DNA of 34,925 nucleotides, from positions 1 to 34,925 of the forward strand of contig JAIMKV010000003.1 of the NCBI GenBank assembly GCA_020692205.1. Reading direction: 5' to 3'. Made by a program: the position numbers and the translations under genes. Source of the stretch: Myxosarcina sp. GA_180221_E-2-1-MAG-40_15. GTDB taxonomy: Bacteria > Cyanobacteriota > Cyanobacteriia > Cyanobacteriales > Xenococcaceae. Shown here in pieces: positions 16,631 to 24,146 of the stretch (position 1 is the first letter of the stretch; every line of letters begins with the position of its first letter). The notes below the pieces were generated by a model that saw only the letters and a list, made by a program, of their open reading frames with translations, did no database searches and had not been told where the DNA came from.

Positions 16631-16680
16631 AAATTTGAAGCAAATGACTGCGAGCGTATATAGTATTTGCTTTCAAATTT
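16631..16680 (+). promoter_or_regulatory. 5'-leader hairpin directly before the DUF1816 ribosome site
   Basis: AAATTTGAAGCAAAT at the left and ATTTGCTTTCAAATTT at the right pair over about 15 bp with one bulged base, around a 19-nt loop. The hairpin ends 6 nt before the GAGGAG ribosome site. It could control translation, or transcription could start inside it; no T-tract follows, so it is not a terminator. Confidence 0.45.
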
Positions 16681-16696
16681 AATTGTGAGGAGAGTG

Positions 16697-16999
16697 TTGT
16701 TCGAGCAAAATTTATTACAACTCTGGAGTAATAGCAATTTGAATTACCATAAATTTTCTTCTAATATGCGATCGTCTTACAAATCAGTCGCTAGAATTAA
16801 GCCAAAATTGCCTTGGTGGGTCAAGATTATCACGGTTAAACCCAAATGTGTTTATTATTTTGGGCCTTTCGATAGCCAGTTAGAAGCAAGAGAATCTCAG
16901 TCTGGTTATATCGAAGATTTAACCGCAGAACAAGCTAAAGGAATTAGTATCGAGATCGCCCAAGATCGCCCCAAAGCATTAACTATTGTCGACGAATAA
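16697..16999 (+). CDS. DUF1816 protein
   Basis: The C-terminal 75 residues match the DUF1816 pattern: LPWWVKIITVKPKCVYYFGPF, then a segment ending GYIEDLTAEQAKGI. This small cyanobacterial family resembles the linker and CpcD-like proteins in size, but its function is not established. The start is uncertain. GAGGAG at 16687-16692 favours the TTG at 16697 or the overlapping GTG at 16694, giving about 100 residues; an ATG at 16766 (MRSSYKSV) gives a 77-residue protein beginning closer to the conserved core. A leader hairpin and an inverted repeat lie upstream. The receiver gene follows 40 nt downstream on the same strand, so the two are probably one transcript. Confidence 0.8.
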   Translation: MFEQNLLQLWSNSNLNYHKFSSNMRSSYKSVARIKPKLPWWVKIITVKPKCVYYFGPFDSQLEARESQSGYIEDLTAEQAKGISIEIAQDRPKALTIVDE

Positions 17000-17039
17000 T
17001 CCGCAAACAACTCTTAATTTTAAAGCTGGTTTTTAGCAG

Positions 17040-17450
17040 ATGAGCAAGAGACATATTTTAATCATCGAAGATGATCCAGGAATTCAGCTCATTACCAAAT
17101 TTACTTTAGAAATGGATAATTATTGGCAAGTTACCACTGCTAACTGCGGCAAAGAAGGATTATTTAAAGCCAACAATCTGCATCCAGACGTAATTCTCTT
17201 GGATTTGATCGTACCTGATCTTAAAGGGATCGAAATTCTGCAAAGATTACAAAGCGATCGCGTAACTCAAAAAATTCCTGTGGTTTTATTTACAGCCAAA
17301 TTAATCGAGTCAGCAAGATCGGAATTAAAACATAGTAATGTAATCGGGTTTATTAACAAACCTTTTGATTGTCTTGCGTTATCAACAGAAATATCAAACT
17401 TGCTCAATTGCCGATTTACTGACGAACAGCCGTTCGCACCTGCCTACTGA
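17040..17450 (+). CDS. Single-domain response regulator (REC only)
   Basis: This 136-residue receiver has an acidic pair (EDD at about 10-12), phospho-Asp in VILLDLIVPDLKG near 55, Thr in VLFTAKL and Lys in INKPFD near 108, so it should be phosphorylatable. It has no output domain; about ten polar residues follow the receiver. It is a paralogue of the receiver at 7595-7969, with the same IxxPT/VVLFTAK and INKPFD layout. It lies 40 nt after the DUF1816 gene and is probably co-transcribed with it. The large histidine kinase at 8157 or the multidomain regulator at 13667 could be partners, but nothing in the sequence fixes that. Confidence 0.9.
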   Translation: MSKRHILIIEDDPGIQLITKFTLEMDNYWQVTTANCGKEGLFKANNLHPDVILLDLIVPDLKGIEILQRLQSDRVTQKIPVVLFTAKLIESARSELKHSNVIGFINKPFDCLALSTEISNLLNCRFTDEQPFAPAY

Positions 17451-17608
17451 CCACATTGACAAATTGGCGGTAATTGTTTTCCATCTAACTAAACTAAGTA
17501 TGAAGTCAGAGATTATCTCGTAGCGGTTGCGATCGCCTGGTGATCTTCAATAGCGAGATTAGAAGCCTTTTGGTTTATTGAAATGAAATAAAAACCCTGT
17601 AAGTTAGC

Positions 17609-18013
17609 TTAATCGGCGATCGCAATCTCGCCAATCATTCCCGCACCCCGATGAGGTTCGCAATAATAAGAATATGTACCAGGTGCAATATCTTCTGGGA
17701 AATTGGTTTGATAAGATGCGCCAGTTTTGAACAGCAATTGTTTGTGGGATAAATCTTTTGCCAATGCTTTGTTTCCATTGGGCATTTTGGCTTCGTCAAA
17801 GACGACATTGTGAGGCGCAACTTGATTAATTGTCCATTCAACTGTGTCCCCAGGCTTAATTTCTAAAACCTCGGGAACGAACTTTAATTCGCCTCGATCT
17901 GAACCCATTTTTACTGTATAAGTAGCAGCATCGGCAGCAGCTGTTAATAAGAGCAAACAAAGTGCTAATAATAAAGTAGTTAAGATTAATGAATTGAATC
18001 TTAAATGTGTCAT
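17609..18013 (-). CDS. petE: Plastocyanin
   Basis: This blue-copper electron carrier moves electrons from cytochrome b6f to photosystem I in the thylakoid lumen. The 134-residue precursor has a Sec signal peptide (about 1-30, hydrophobic core [12 protein letters not shown], cleaved after ADAA) and a mature domain of about 100 residues. All copper ligands are visible: His in APHNVVF, then Cys, His and Met in [13 protein letters not shown]. The start is the ATG of MTHLRFN, preceded by GAGGTGATTAAA; a GTG three codons earlier overlaps that ribosome site. It lies 54 nt after the DUF3122 gene on the same strand and may be read with it, though petE usually has its own copper-responsive promoter. 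No such promoter could be recognised. Confidence 0.95.
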   Translation of the reverse strand: MTHLRFNSLILTTLLLALCLLLLTAAADAATYTVKMGSDRGELKFVPEVLEIKPGDTVEWTINQVAPHNVVFDEAKMPNGNKALAKDLSHKQLLFKTGASYQTNFPEDIAPGTYSYYCEPHRGAGMIGEIAIAD

Positions 18014-18067
18014 TTTAATCACCTCACTAAATAAATTTTTGAGCCAAAAAGTGAACGCAGTAAAAAT

Positions 18068-18673
18068 TTAAACTCCGATTTGTTCAAACCGCTCGATCGC
18101 TAGGAGAAAAGGTATAGTTGGGCGAGAGAAAATATGCTCTTGGTCGCTGCGTGATTTAGTTTGAGCGAACTCTTGCCATTGCGCTACTATTGCCGCAGGC
18201 AGCTTCAGATTAACTGGGCGATTAGGCAACCCGTAGCCTTCAGGCTCGTTAGTTAGATCAAGAGTTAGATTCAAATCATTAACTGGTAATTTAGACAAAA
18301 TATCTCGGACGCTATACTCAGCAACATTAAATGCTAGAGAATTTGGCGAGGATGAATCTTGGATCGCCAAAAAATTGCCGTTGGGAGTAGCAATCTGTAG
18401 CGGTTGGCTGTGGTCGATTTCAGCTAGAGGAAACCCCACCAAACGCCAGAAAATATCTATGCTATCACCGTAATTTTTTTCAACTAGTACGATCTGCCAA
18501 TTGTTGCCAGCCTCATCTTTGAGGTTACTTACCGAGCGATCGCCAGAGAGTGAGCCTGTTGGCTCAATCGAGGCTGAGGCTGGCAAAGTAAAATAATCAA
18601 TTATCTGGGGACTAGAGAATAAGCAAAAACTTGTCAATAGTAAAACCAGGAATTTCTTGAACTGAAATCTCAT
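18068..18673 (-). CDS. DUF3122 exported protein
   Basis: This 201-residue protein begins with a Sec signal peptide (about 1-34: basic MRFQFKKF, hydrophobic core LVLLLTSFCLFSS, cleavage near ASAS). The mature part has the pattern LKDEAGNNWQIVLVEK followed by FWRLVGFPLAEIDHSQPLQI, which I associate with DUF3122, a family of secreted cyanobacterial proteins of unknown function. It is probably periplasmic or lumenal; no lipobox is evident. AGAGGTAAGTAACA before the ATG gives a good ribosome site. It follows the small gene at 18686 by only 12 nt and precedes petE by 54 nt, so an electron-transport or copper-related role is conceivable but only by proximity. Confidence 0.75.
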   Translation of the reverse strand: MRFQFKKFLVLLLTSFCLFSSPQIIDYFTLPASASIEPTGSLSGDRSVSNLKDEAGNNWQIVLVEKNYGDSIDIFWRLVGFPLAEIDHSQPLQIATPNGNFLAIQDSSSPNSLAFNVAEYSVRDILSKLPVNDLNLTLDLTNEPEGYGLPNRPVNLKLPAAIVAQWQEFAQTKSRSDQEHIFSRPTIPFLLAIERFEQIGV

Positions 18674-18685
18674 TGTTACTTACCT

Positions 18686-18904
18686 CTAAGAAAGATGATG
18701 TTGGAAGTGACTTTCTATTTGAGTTTCCACCTGACTAATCAAAGCTTCTGCCATGGCGATCGCCATTTTAATTAGTTCTTGCTGTTGTTCTCGGCTCAAT
18801 TTTCCACTTTCTGTGGGATAAACTTGCTCAATATGCGGATTTGCCAGCATCCCTGCTAGTAGCTGAGCCGCAATTTGCTTAACTTCGTCTGCTTGTGACT
18901 TCAT
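18686..18904 (-). CDS. Small helical hypothetical protein
   Basis: This 72-residue, soluble, probably all-helical protein (VKQIAAQLLAGMLANPH and ELIKMAIAMAEALISQVE are amphipathic) ends in a His-rich tail. I do not recognise a named family. AAGGTAAAAATT before the ATG is a good ribosome site, and the 12-nt gap to the DUF3122 gene implies translation from one message. It is 116 nt downstream of ftsH on the same strand. Confidence 0.7.
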   Translation of the reverse strand: MKSQADEVKQIAAQLLAGMLANPHIEQVYPTESGKLSREQQQELIKMAIAMAEALISQVETQIESHFQHHLS

Positions 18905-19020
18905 AATTTTTACCTTAATTTAAGACTATACATATCGCCTCTCGACGAGCAGCCAGCGCGATCGCTTGATTTAAAAGCTATTAGCTGAAATCCAGTTAAC
19001 CATAAGCGTAGTCCATTTAG

Positions 19021-20961
19021 TTATAGTTGGTTATCAGTCTTGCCGTTACTGTGGGTAATTACTGCCAATAATTGATTGTCAGTAAACTTTCCCGATTGCA
19101 ACCATTGATCTACTGCTACAGTTTTTTGCGCTCGACTAAGTTGCGAGCGCAGTTTAGCTCCTTCTAAAACTTCTTGCTCCAATAAGGTTTGAGCAATTTC
19201 TACTAATAGTTGGCGATTGTTACGTAAAATTTCCCCAGCAACTTGATGTGCGCCATCGATTACTGCTTTGACTTCGTGATCAATTTCTTCAGCCAGTTGG
19301 GGACTTACCTGACGACGAGGATTAGTCATACCTTCAAGAAACTGCTGCTGGATCTTTTCAAATGCCATCGGGCCAAGGCGATCGCTCATACCATAGAGGG
19401 TTACGTATCTTTCAGCAAGATCGGTAGCTTTTTGGATATCATCACTCGCACCAGTAGACACCTTACCAAAGATCAATTCTTCGGCGGCACGTCCGCCAAG
19501 TAAAGTGGCAATCCGACCACGAATTTCATCCTCAATCATCAAGAAACGGTCTTCTTCTGGCAACTGCAGCGTATAGCCCAATGCCCCGATCCCACGAGGT
19601 ACAATCGAGATCTTCTCGATCTGATCCGTACCAGGCATTAGCGAAGCAACGATGGCATGACCTACTTCGTGATGGGCAACGGTTTTCTTTTCAATTTCAT
19701 TCAGCACCCGGGATTTTTTTTCTAATCCTGTGAGAATTCTTTCGCTAGCTTCATTAAAATCTTCCATGACTACGGCAGGACGATCACGACGAGCAGCGAG
19801 TAAAGCAGCTTCATTGATTAAGTTTGCCAGATCTGCTCCAGCAAAACCAGGAGTACGAGCAGCTATTTTATTTAGATCTACATCTCCTGCTAATCGGACA
19901 TTACGGGCATGGACTTCTAAAATTGCCAGTCTCCCAGACTTGTCGGGGCGATCTACCACAATACGGCGATCAAAACGACCAGGACGTAACAAAGCAGGAT
20001 CGAGGACTTCAGGGCGATTCGTAGCAGCTAGAAGAATTACTCCTGCATTGGGTTCAAAACCGTCCATTTCGGCTAGCAGCTGATTCAGAGTTTGTTCGCG
20101 TTCATCGTTACCACCCATTAATGAGCCAGCAGCAGCGCGAGATTTACCCAAGGCATCTAGTTCATCGATAAAGACAATGGCAGGAGCTTGTTTTTTAGCG
20201 CGGTCGAATAAATCCCGCACTCGCGATGCACCAACCCCAACAAACATCTCAATAAATTCTGAACCAGAAATACTAAAGAAAGGAACTTTTGCTTCCCCAG
20301 CGATCGCTTTGGCTAAGAGAGTTTTGCCCGTACCTGGAGGGCCAACTAACAATACGCCTTTGGGTATTTTTGCTCCTAAAAGTATATATTTGGTTCCATG
20401 TTGCAAAAAATCGACTATTTCCAACAATTCTGCTTTGGCTTCATCAATTCCTGCCACATCATCAAAAGTAACGTCCATTGTTCCCTCAGAATAAATGCGC
20501 GCGTTACTTCGACCAATGCTAAAGGGACTTGTGCTTCCTTGTTGTCCTCGACTGAATAATAAATTACCTAAGTTGATAATTAAGAAGAAGAAAAATAAGA
20601 ATTTAATCAAACCCCAAATGCCATCGTTATTGGCAGCAGTTGCGGAAAACTCTACCTGATGCTGACGTAATAGTCTGGGTAGTTCTGTATCCTGTTCTAC
20701 GATAGCGGTAACAAACGTTTGCTTTGATTCAGCTTCAACTGATGGTTTGAGTATATATTCAAGATGACTTGAGCCGATAGTTACACTCTTGACGCGATCG
20801 CTTTCGACTAAATCAATAAATTCACTATAGGGTTGGACTTTATTAGCTGGTGTTGTCGGTAAGAATAAGCTAAATAAAATCAAGCAAAGTGCTGTGACAA
20901 TCATGCTCCACCCGATGAAATTCGATGGTGGAGTTTTGGTTGAATTTTGTTTTTGAGGCAT
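19021..20961 (-). CDS. ftsH: ATP-dependent zinc metalloprotease FtsH
   Basis: This membrane-anchored AAA+ protease of 646 residues degrades damaged membrane proteins; in cyanobacteria FtsH complexes turn over photosystem II D1. An N-terminal transmembrane helix (about 18-38), a lumenal domain and a second helix (about 125-142, [16 protein letters not shown]) precede the AAA domain. Walker A is GPPGTGKT, Walker [11 protein letters not shown] and the second region of homology [19 protein letters not shown]. The zinc site reads HEVGHAIV instead of the usual HEAGH, keeping both His and the Glu. I start at MPQKQNSTK because GGGAGTGG precedes it; an in-frame start 21 codons upstream has no ribosome site and adds non-conserved residues. 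It lies 112 nt after the phosphoribosyltransferase gene. Most cyanobacteria carry four ftsH paralogues; which one this is cannot be settled here. Confidence 0.95.
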   Translation of the reverse strand: MPQKQNSTKTPPSNFIGWSMIVTALCLILFSLFLPTTPANKVQPYSEFIDLVESDRVKSVTIGSSHLEYILKPSVEAESKQTFVTAIVEQDTELPRLLRQHQVEFSATAANNDGIWGLIKFLFFFFLIINLGNLLFSRGQQGSTSPFSIGRSNARIYSEGTMDVTFDDVAGIDEAKAELLEIVDFLQHGTKYILLGAKIPKGVLLVGPPGTGKTLLAKAIAGEAKVPFFSISGSEFIEMFVGVGASRVRDLFDRAKKQAPAIVFIDELDALGKSRAAAGSLMGGNDEREQTLNQLLAEMDGFEPNAGVILLAATNRPEVLDPALLRPGRFDRRIVVDRPDKSGRLAILEVHARNVRLAGDVDLNKIAARTPGFAGADLANLINEAALLAARRDRPAVVMEDFNEASERILTGLEKKSRVLNEIEKKTVAHHEVGHAIVASLMPGTDQIEKISIVPRGIGALGYTLQLPEEDRFLMIEDEIRGRIATLLGGRAAEELIFGKVSTGASDDIQKATDLAERYVTLYGMSDRLGPMAFEKIQQQFLEGMTNPRRQVSPQLAEEIDHEVKAVIDGAHQVAGEILRNNRQLLVEIAQTLLEQEVLEGAKLRSQLSRAQKTVAVDQWLQSGKFTDNQLLAVITHSNGKTDNQL

Positions 20962-21073
20962 TTTTACCACTCCCGTCAAGACAATTTGGCAATTTTGCGA
21001 TCTGAGTAAATTAAATTTTTCCAACTCGACTAACAGCTAGCCGCTAACTCCTGAGCGCGGAGTAGGGTTCACT

Positions 21074-21763
21074 TCAACAAGATTCGGCAAAACTTTTGTG
21101 AGTCTGTTTAGATAGCAAATTGCATACTTCTTGGTCAGATACTTGACTAAAATCTTCGTACCAGAAACCGACGGCACCAAGAGACTTTGGTGTGACTAGA
21201 CAAGTGATTTCGTCTACTAAAGTGGTTAATTGTCTAATGGTTTTTTGAGCTGCGACGGGAGTAGCAATAATAATTTTTTGGGGCTGATGTGACTGTAAAG
21301 CAGTTACCGCAGCGTGCATGGTTAACCCAGTAGCAATGCCATCGTCAACAAGAATAACTAGATTTCCCTTGATTTTGAGTAGGGGACGATAGTGTCGATA
21401 ACAGCATTCTCGCCATCTTAATTCAGCTTTGGCTCCAGCAGCGATCGCTTTTATTTGTTCTTGGTCAACATCATTGCTTTGAGTTATGTTTTCATCAATA
21501 ATCGTGATGTTACCACTGTAGTCATGAATTAAAGCCGATTCGGCGATCGCTCCCATTGCTGTTTCGGGATAGTCAGGTAGACCTAGTTTTTTGACCAAAC
21601 AAACATCCAGAGGCAGGTTTAGACTCTTCGCGATTTCATAAGCCACAGGTACGCCACCGCGTGGCAGCCCCAAGACTATTGCCTGGGGATGATTGACATA
21701 AGCAGTCAATTGTTGGGCTAATTTTCTGCCTGCTTCTGACCTATCGATAAACACTGCATTCAT
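21074..21763 (-). CDS. Phosphoribosyltransferase-family protein (COG1926 type)
   Basis: This 229-residue cytosolic protein has the type I phosphoribosyltransferase fold. The PRPP loop is VILVDDGIATGLTMHAAV near 125-142, preceded by the LGLPRGGVPVAYEIA segment at about 28-45. The family is often found with stress genes in bacteria; its substrate is not known, so no purine or pyrimidine role is claimed. The start is MNAVFIDRSEAG, after AGCAGGAACAGAAA. A longer frame starting at 21856 would read through the promoter, so it is rejected. The conserved CTCACAA-type promoter lies 21 nt upstream of the ATG by predicted transcript start, leaving almost no leader. It is the first gene of a minus-strand series that continues with ftsH, and it diverges from the alcohol dehydrogenase gene. 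Confidence 0.85.
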   Translation of the reverse strand: MNAVFIDRSEAGRKLAQQLTAYVNHPQAIVLGLPRGGVPVAYEIAKSLNLPLDVCLVKKLGLPDYPETAMGAIAESALIHDYSGNITIIDENITQSNDVDQEQIKAIAAGAKAELRWRECCYRHYRPLLKIKGNLVILVDDGIATGLTMHAAVTALQSHQPQKIIIATPVAAQKTIRQLTTLVDEITCLVTPKSLGAVGFWYEDFSQVSDQEVCNLLSKQTHKSFAESC

Positions 21764-21790
21764 TTTCTGTTCCTGCTTTAATCGATCTAA

Positions 21791-21822
21791 ACTATAGATC
21801 TTAAATTTGAGGAAATTGTGAG
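21791..21822 (-). promoter_or_regulatory. Conserved CTCACAA-type promoter, copy 5 (phosphoribosyltransferase)
   Basis: On the minus strand CTCACAATTTCCTCAAATTT (21803-21822) is followed by TATAGT at 21791-21796, in the same register as the other copies. The predicted transcript start near 21784 is 21 nt before the ATG at 21763. Confidence 0.65.
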
Positions 21823-21893
21823 TTCTTACAGTATTTTTCGGTTGAGTAGAACACACAGGTCAAACTCCAAAAGCTCAGAAGCTAAGAGCTACC

Positions 21894-21926
21894 TTAACCG
21901 ATCAATTGTCTTAACCCGAACTCAGG
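21894..21926 (-). repeat. 33-bp dispersed repeat, copy 1
   Basis: Read on the minus strand, these 33 nt match 33014-33046 (plus strand) at 32 of 33 positions. The shared part includes GTTCGGGTTAAGACAATTG and two GGTTAA hexamers 17 nt apart. Weaker similarity continues on the GGTTAA side. It lies in the leader or promoter region of the alcohol dehydrogenase gene. Confidence 0.85.
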
Positions 21927-21964
21927 TTTTGCTATGGTTAAATCAGAAGTTGCTTGGGGTAATT

Positions 21965-22951
21965 ATGATGCGCGCCATGATTTTAGATCGAGTAGGTCAA
22001 AAGCTACGAGAAGTTGAACTACCTTTACCGCAACCGCAACCCGAACAAGTATTACTCAAGGTTCATGTCTGCGGAGTATGTCGTACAGATTTACACATAG
22101 TTGATGGCGAACTAAGCAAACCTAACCTGCCCTTGGTATTAGGTCATCAAATTGTGGGAACGGTAGTCGAAACTGGAGCTAAAGCCAATAAATATCCCTT
22201 GGGTACTCGCGTTGGCGTGCCTTGGTTGGGACATACTTGCAATTGTTGTCGTTATTGTCTAGCTGGCAAAGAAAATTTATGCGATCGCGCTTTATTTACA
22301 GGCTACAATCTCAATGGTGGTTATGCTGAATATACCGTTGCCGACGAAAGCTTTTGTTTCCCGATTCCTGAAGGTTTTCCCAATCTACAGGCAGCCCCTT
22401 TACTTTGTGCTGGATTAATTGGCTATCGCTCCTATCGGATGACTGAAGATGCAGCCAGAATTGGTTTTTATGGCTTTGGTGCAGCAGCACATATTTTGCT
22501 CCAGGTGGCAAATTATCAAGGTAAGCAAGTATATGCTTTTACCCGTTCGGGAGATACTCAAGGTCAAGAATTTGCTCGCCATCTTGGTGCAGTTTGGGCA
22601 GGAAGTTCGGAGCAATTACCGCCAAAAGAATTAGACGCAGCAATTATCTTTGCTCCTGTTGGTAAATTAGTTCCCGCAGCACTGAAAGCAGTCGCCAAAG
22701 CTGGCATTGTAGTTTGTGCAGGTATTCACATGAGCGATATCCCCAGCTTTCCCTATCAGATTTTATGGTCAGAGCGAGTATTGCGATCGGTTGCCAATCT
22801 GACGCGCCGAGACGGCGAAGAGTTTTTGGCTTTAGCTCCACGAATCGGAATCCAGACAGAAGTTACAGCCTTTCCTTTATCTGAAGCTAACGAGGCTCTC
22901 AATGCTTTACGAACTGGAAAAATTAACGGTGCTGCCGTGCTAAGTATGTGA
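21965..22951 (+). CDS. Zinc-dependent alcohol dehydrogenase-family protein
   Basis: This 328-residue medium-chain dehydrogenase is of the COG1064 type and should interconvert an alcohol and an aldehyde with NAD(P)H. The catalytic zinc ligands are visible in HVCGVCRTDLHIVDG and LVLGHQIVG, and the structural zinc knuckle has four Cys in CNCCRYCLAGKENLC. The Rossmann nucleotide loop is GFYGFGAAAHILLQVA near 165-180. The start is ATG ATG (MMRAMILDRVG) after TTGGGGTAATT; an upstream in-frame start at 21818 runs through the divergent promoter and the dispersed repeat and is rejected. The physiological substrate cannot be inferred. It diverges from the phosphoribosyltransferase gene. Confidence 0.9.
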   Translation: MMRAMILDRVGQKLREVELPLPQPQPEQVLLKVHVCGVCRTDLHIVDGELSKPNLPLVLGHQIVGTVVETGAKANKYPLGTRVGVPWLGHTCNCCRYCLAGKENLCDRALFTGYNLNGGYAEYTVADESFCFPIPEGFPNLQAAPLLCAGLIGYRSYRMTEDAARIGFYGFGAAAHILLQVANYQGKQVYAFTRSGDTQGQEFARHLGAVWAGSSEQLPPKELDAAIIFAPVGKLVPAALKAVAKAGIVVCAGIHMSDIPSFPYQILWSERVLRSVANLTRRDGEEFLALAPRIGIQTEVTAFPLSEANEALNALRTGKINGAAVLSM

Positions 22952-23011
22952 GTTGGGTTATAGCCGTACCAAGTTAAGTTAGGATATATAGATTATCGGC
23001 TCGCAAGTAGC

Positions 23012-23077
23012 CCTAAAGGATGTTATACCCTTGTGGTACTAGCTCCGCGTCACACTAATTACGTGTCGTCCTTTAGG
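23012..23077. repeat. Dispersed element with CCTAAAGGA inverted ends
   Basis: CCTAAAGGA at 23012-23020 and TCCTTTAGG at 23069-23077 are 9-bp inverted arms. Between them, ATACCCTTGTGGTA is the reverse complement of a sequence that recurs inside the element at 29187-29324, which also contains TCCTTTAGG. It ends against a heptamer array after the CBS gene. Confidence 0.6.
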
Positions 23078-23114
23078 ACTGACTTCTGACTTCTGACTTC
23101 TGACTTCTGACTTC
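23078..23114 (-). repeat. GAAGTCA heptamer array after the CBS gene
   Basis: Five head-to-tail heptamers in the orientation GAAGTCA on the minus strand, beginning 2-3 nt after the stop codon of the CBS-pair gene. Confidence 0.9.
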
Positions 23115-23116
23115 AA

Positions 23117-23620
23117 TTAAGTTTCTTCAACCGCATCCCAAGCCGCTTCACATTCTTGCTCTATTTCTGATTGTAAATCGGCAGCTACGCGATTGTGTAA
23201 CATAGTTTGATGAATTTTTGCAGACAAGTTATTAGAAGCGGTTGGCTGTGTCACATTGGATTTCATGATTAAATCAGTTGTGGAAATCATGCCTAAAAGC
23301 TGTTTTTGAATTACGGGCGCTCTGGCGATTCCTGTTTCGGCAAATAGCCGGGCTACGTTTTTCAAATCCAAATCGGGATTAACTACAATACAGGGTTTGG
23401 TCATAATCTGGTAGACCATAATTGAATTAGGATCTCGATCTTGGCTAGCTACTTTATAAATAATGTCGGTTTCAGTCACAATTCCATAAGCACCGTCTTC
23501 ACTCGGTTCAACAATCAAAGAACGTACTCTTTTGTCTTTCATCAGGGCGATCGCTTCAGCTACGGTAGCTAGTGTATTAATCGTACATACTTTGGTGGTC
23601 ATGATGTCTGCTGCTTTCAT
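23117..23620 (-). CDS. CBS-pair protein
   Basis: This 167-residue soluble protein consists of two CBS motifs (about 5-60 and 68-125), forming one Bateman module that typically binds adenine nucleotides. Visible elements are MTTKVCTINTLATVAEAI, then GIVTETDIIYKV, and in the second repeat VIQKQLLGMISTTDLIM. A 40-residue acidic helical tail follows (IEQECEAAWDAVEET). It has no enzymatic domain, so it is likely an energy or redox sensor acting on another protein, as proposed for plant and cyanobacterial CBS-only proteins. I start at MKAADIMTTK after AGAGGAGAAGTGAA; the longer frame from 23677 lacks a ribosome site. A conserved CTCACAA-type promoter lies 57 nt upstream by predicted transcript start. 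Confidence 0.88.
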   Translation of the reverse strand: MKAADIMTTKVCTINTLATVAEAIALMKDKRVRSLIVEPSEDGAYGIVTETDIIYKVASQDRDPNSIMVYQIMTKPCIVVNPDLDLKNVARLFAETGIARAPVIQKQLLGMISTTDLIMKSNVTQPTASNNLSAKIHQTMLHNRVAADLQSEIEQECEAAWDAVEET

Positions 23621-23683
23621 TTCACTTCTCCTCTGAGTTAATCTTAAATACCAAGAAAAATAACTACTTTTAATCACTTCTAA

Positions 23684-23715
23684 ATACTAAATCCGATTGA
23701 TGAGAAACTTGTGAG
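23684..23715 (-). promoter_or_regulatory. Conserved CTCACAA-type promoter, copy 6 (CBS gene)
   Basis: On the minus strand CTCACAAGTTTCTCA (23701-23715) is followed by TAGTAT at 23684-23689, in the same register as the other five copies. The predicted transcript start near 23677 lies 57 nt before the CBS start codon. Confidence 0.6.
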
Positions 23716-23824
23716 GAACAAAGCCGAACACTACTACTTATCGAATAGTTGCAAACTACCTTTAGCGAAGATAAAAACTGATACAACAAGAGTATCGATC
23801 AATAAACCGAGGAGGCAAATAATT

Positions 23825-24019
23825 ATGGATCAAGTCTCTGACACATTCATGACTGATGAAGACTGGATCAACCAAGGTAAAGCCGATGCTTGGGCAGGTA
23901 AACCCAAACACTCCCCAGAACACGATCCTCAAGCAGCTAGTATGTATGACTTAGGTTACTGTGAAGGAGAAATCGAGCGATCGCCTGTAAAGCCAAAAAA
24001 TCTTGAGCAACAAAATTAA
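23825..24019 (+). CDS. Small acidic hypothetical protein
   Basis: This 64-residue soluble protein begins MDQVSDTFMTDEDWINQG and continues KADAWAGKPKHSPEHDP, with a Tyr/Gly-rich centre and polar tail. I do not recognise a family name. The start is fixed by GAGGAGGCAAATAATT directly upstream; an upstream in-frame GTG at 23711 would overlap the divergent CBS promoter. The similarity of its length and polar composition to small stress-induced proteins is only an impression. A perfect palindrome follows 9 nt after its stop codon. Confidence 0.7.
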   Translation: MDQVSDTFMTDEDWINQGKADAWAGKPKHSPEHDPQAASMYDLGYCEGEIERSPVKPKNLEQQN

Positions 24020-24027
24020 TTAAATCA

Positions 24028-24063
24028 GCAAGTAGGGGCGATTTGCAAATCGCCCCTACTTGC
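24028..24063. repeat. Perfect 36-bp GC-rich palindrome, possible terminator
   Basis: The halves GCAAGTAGGGGCGATTTG and CAAATCGCCCCTACTTGC are exact reverse complements with no loop. The outer sequence GTAGGGGCGA resembles the palindrome nested at 8118-8145. It lies right after the small gene and may terminate it, although no T-tract follows. Confidence 0.85.
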
Positions 24064-24146
24064 GCGCAGTGCCATAGCATCGGTCTTTTGAATCGTCTCA
24101 ATTTACTAAATGTTAGACTAGCTTAAAGTAAAACTATGATTAATTA

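Noticed and set aside
21818-21964. 49-residue N-terminal extension of the alcohol dehydrogenase
   Set aside because: The extension covers a divergent promoter and a dispersed repeat and adds no family sequence; the ATG at 21965 has a ribosome site and the conserved N-terminus.
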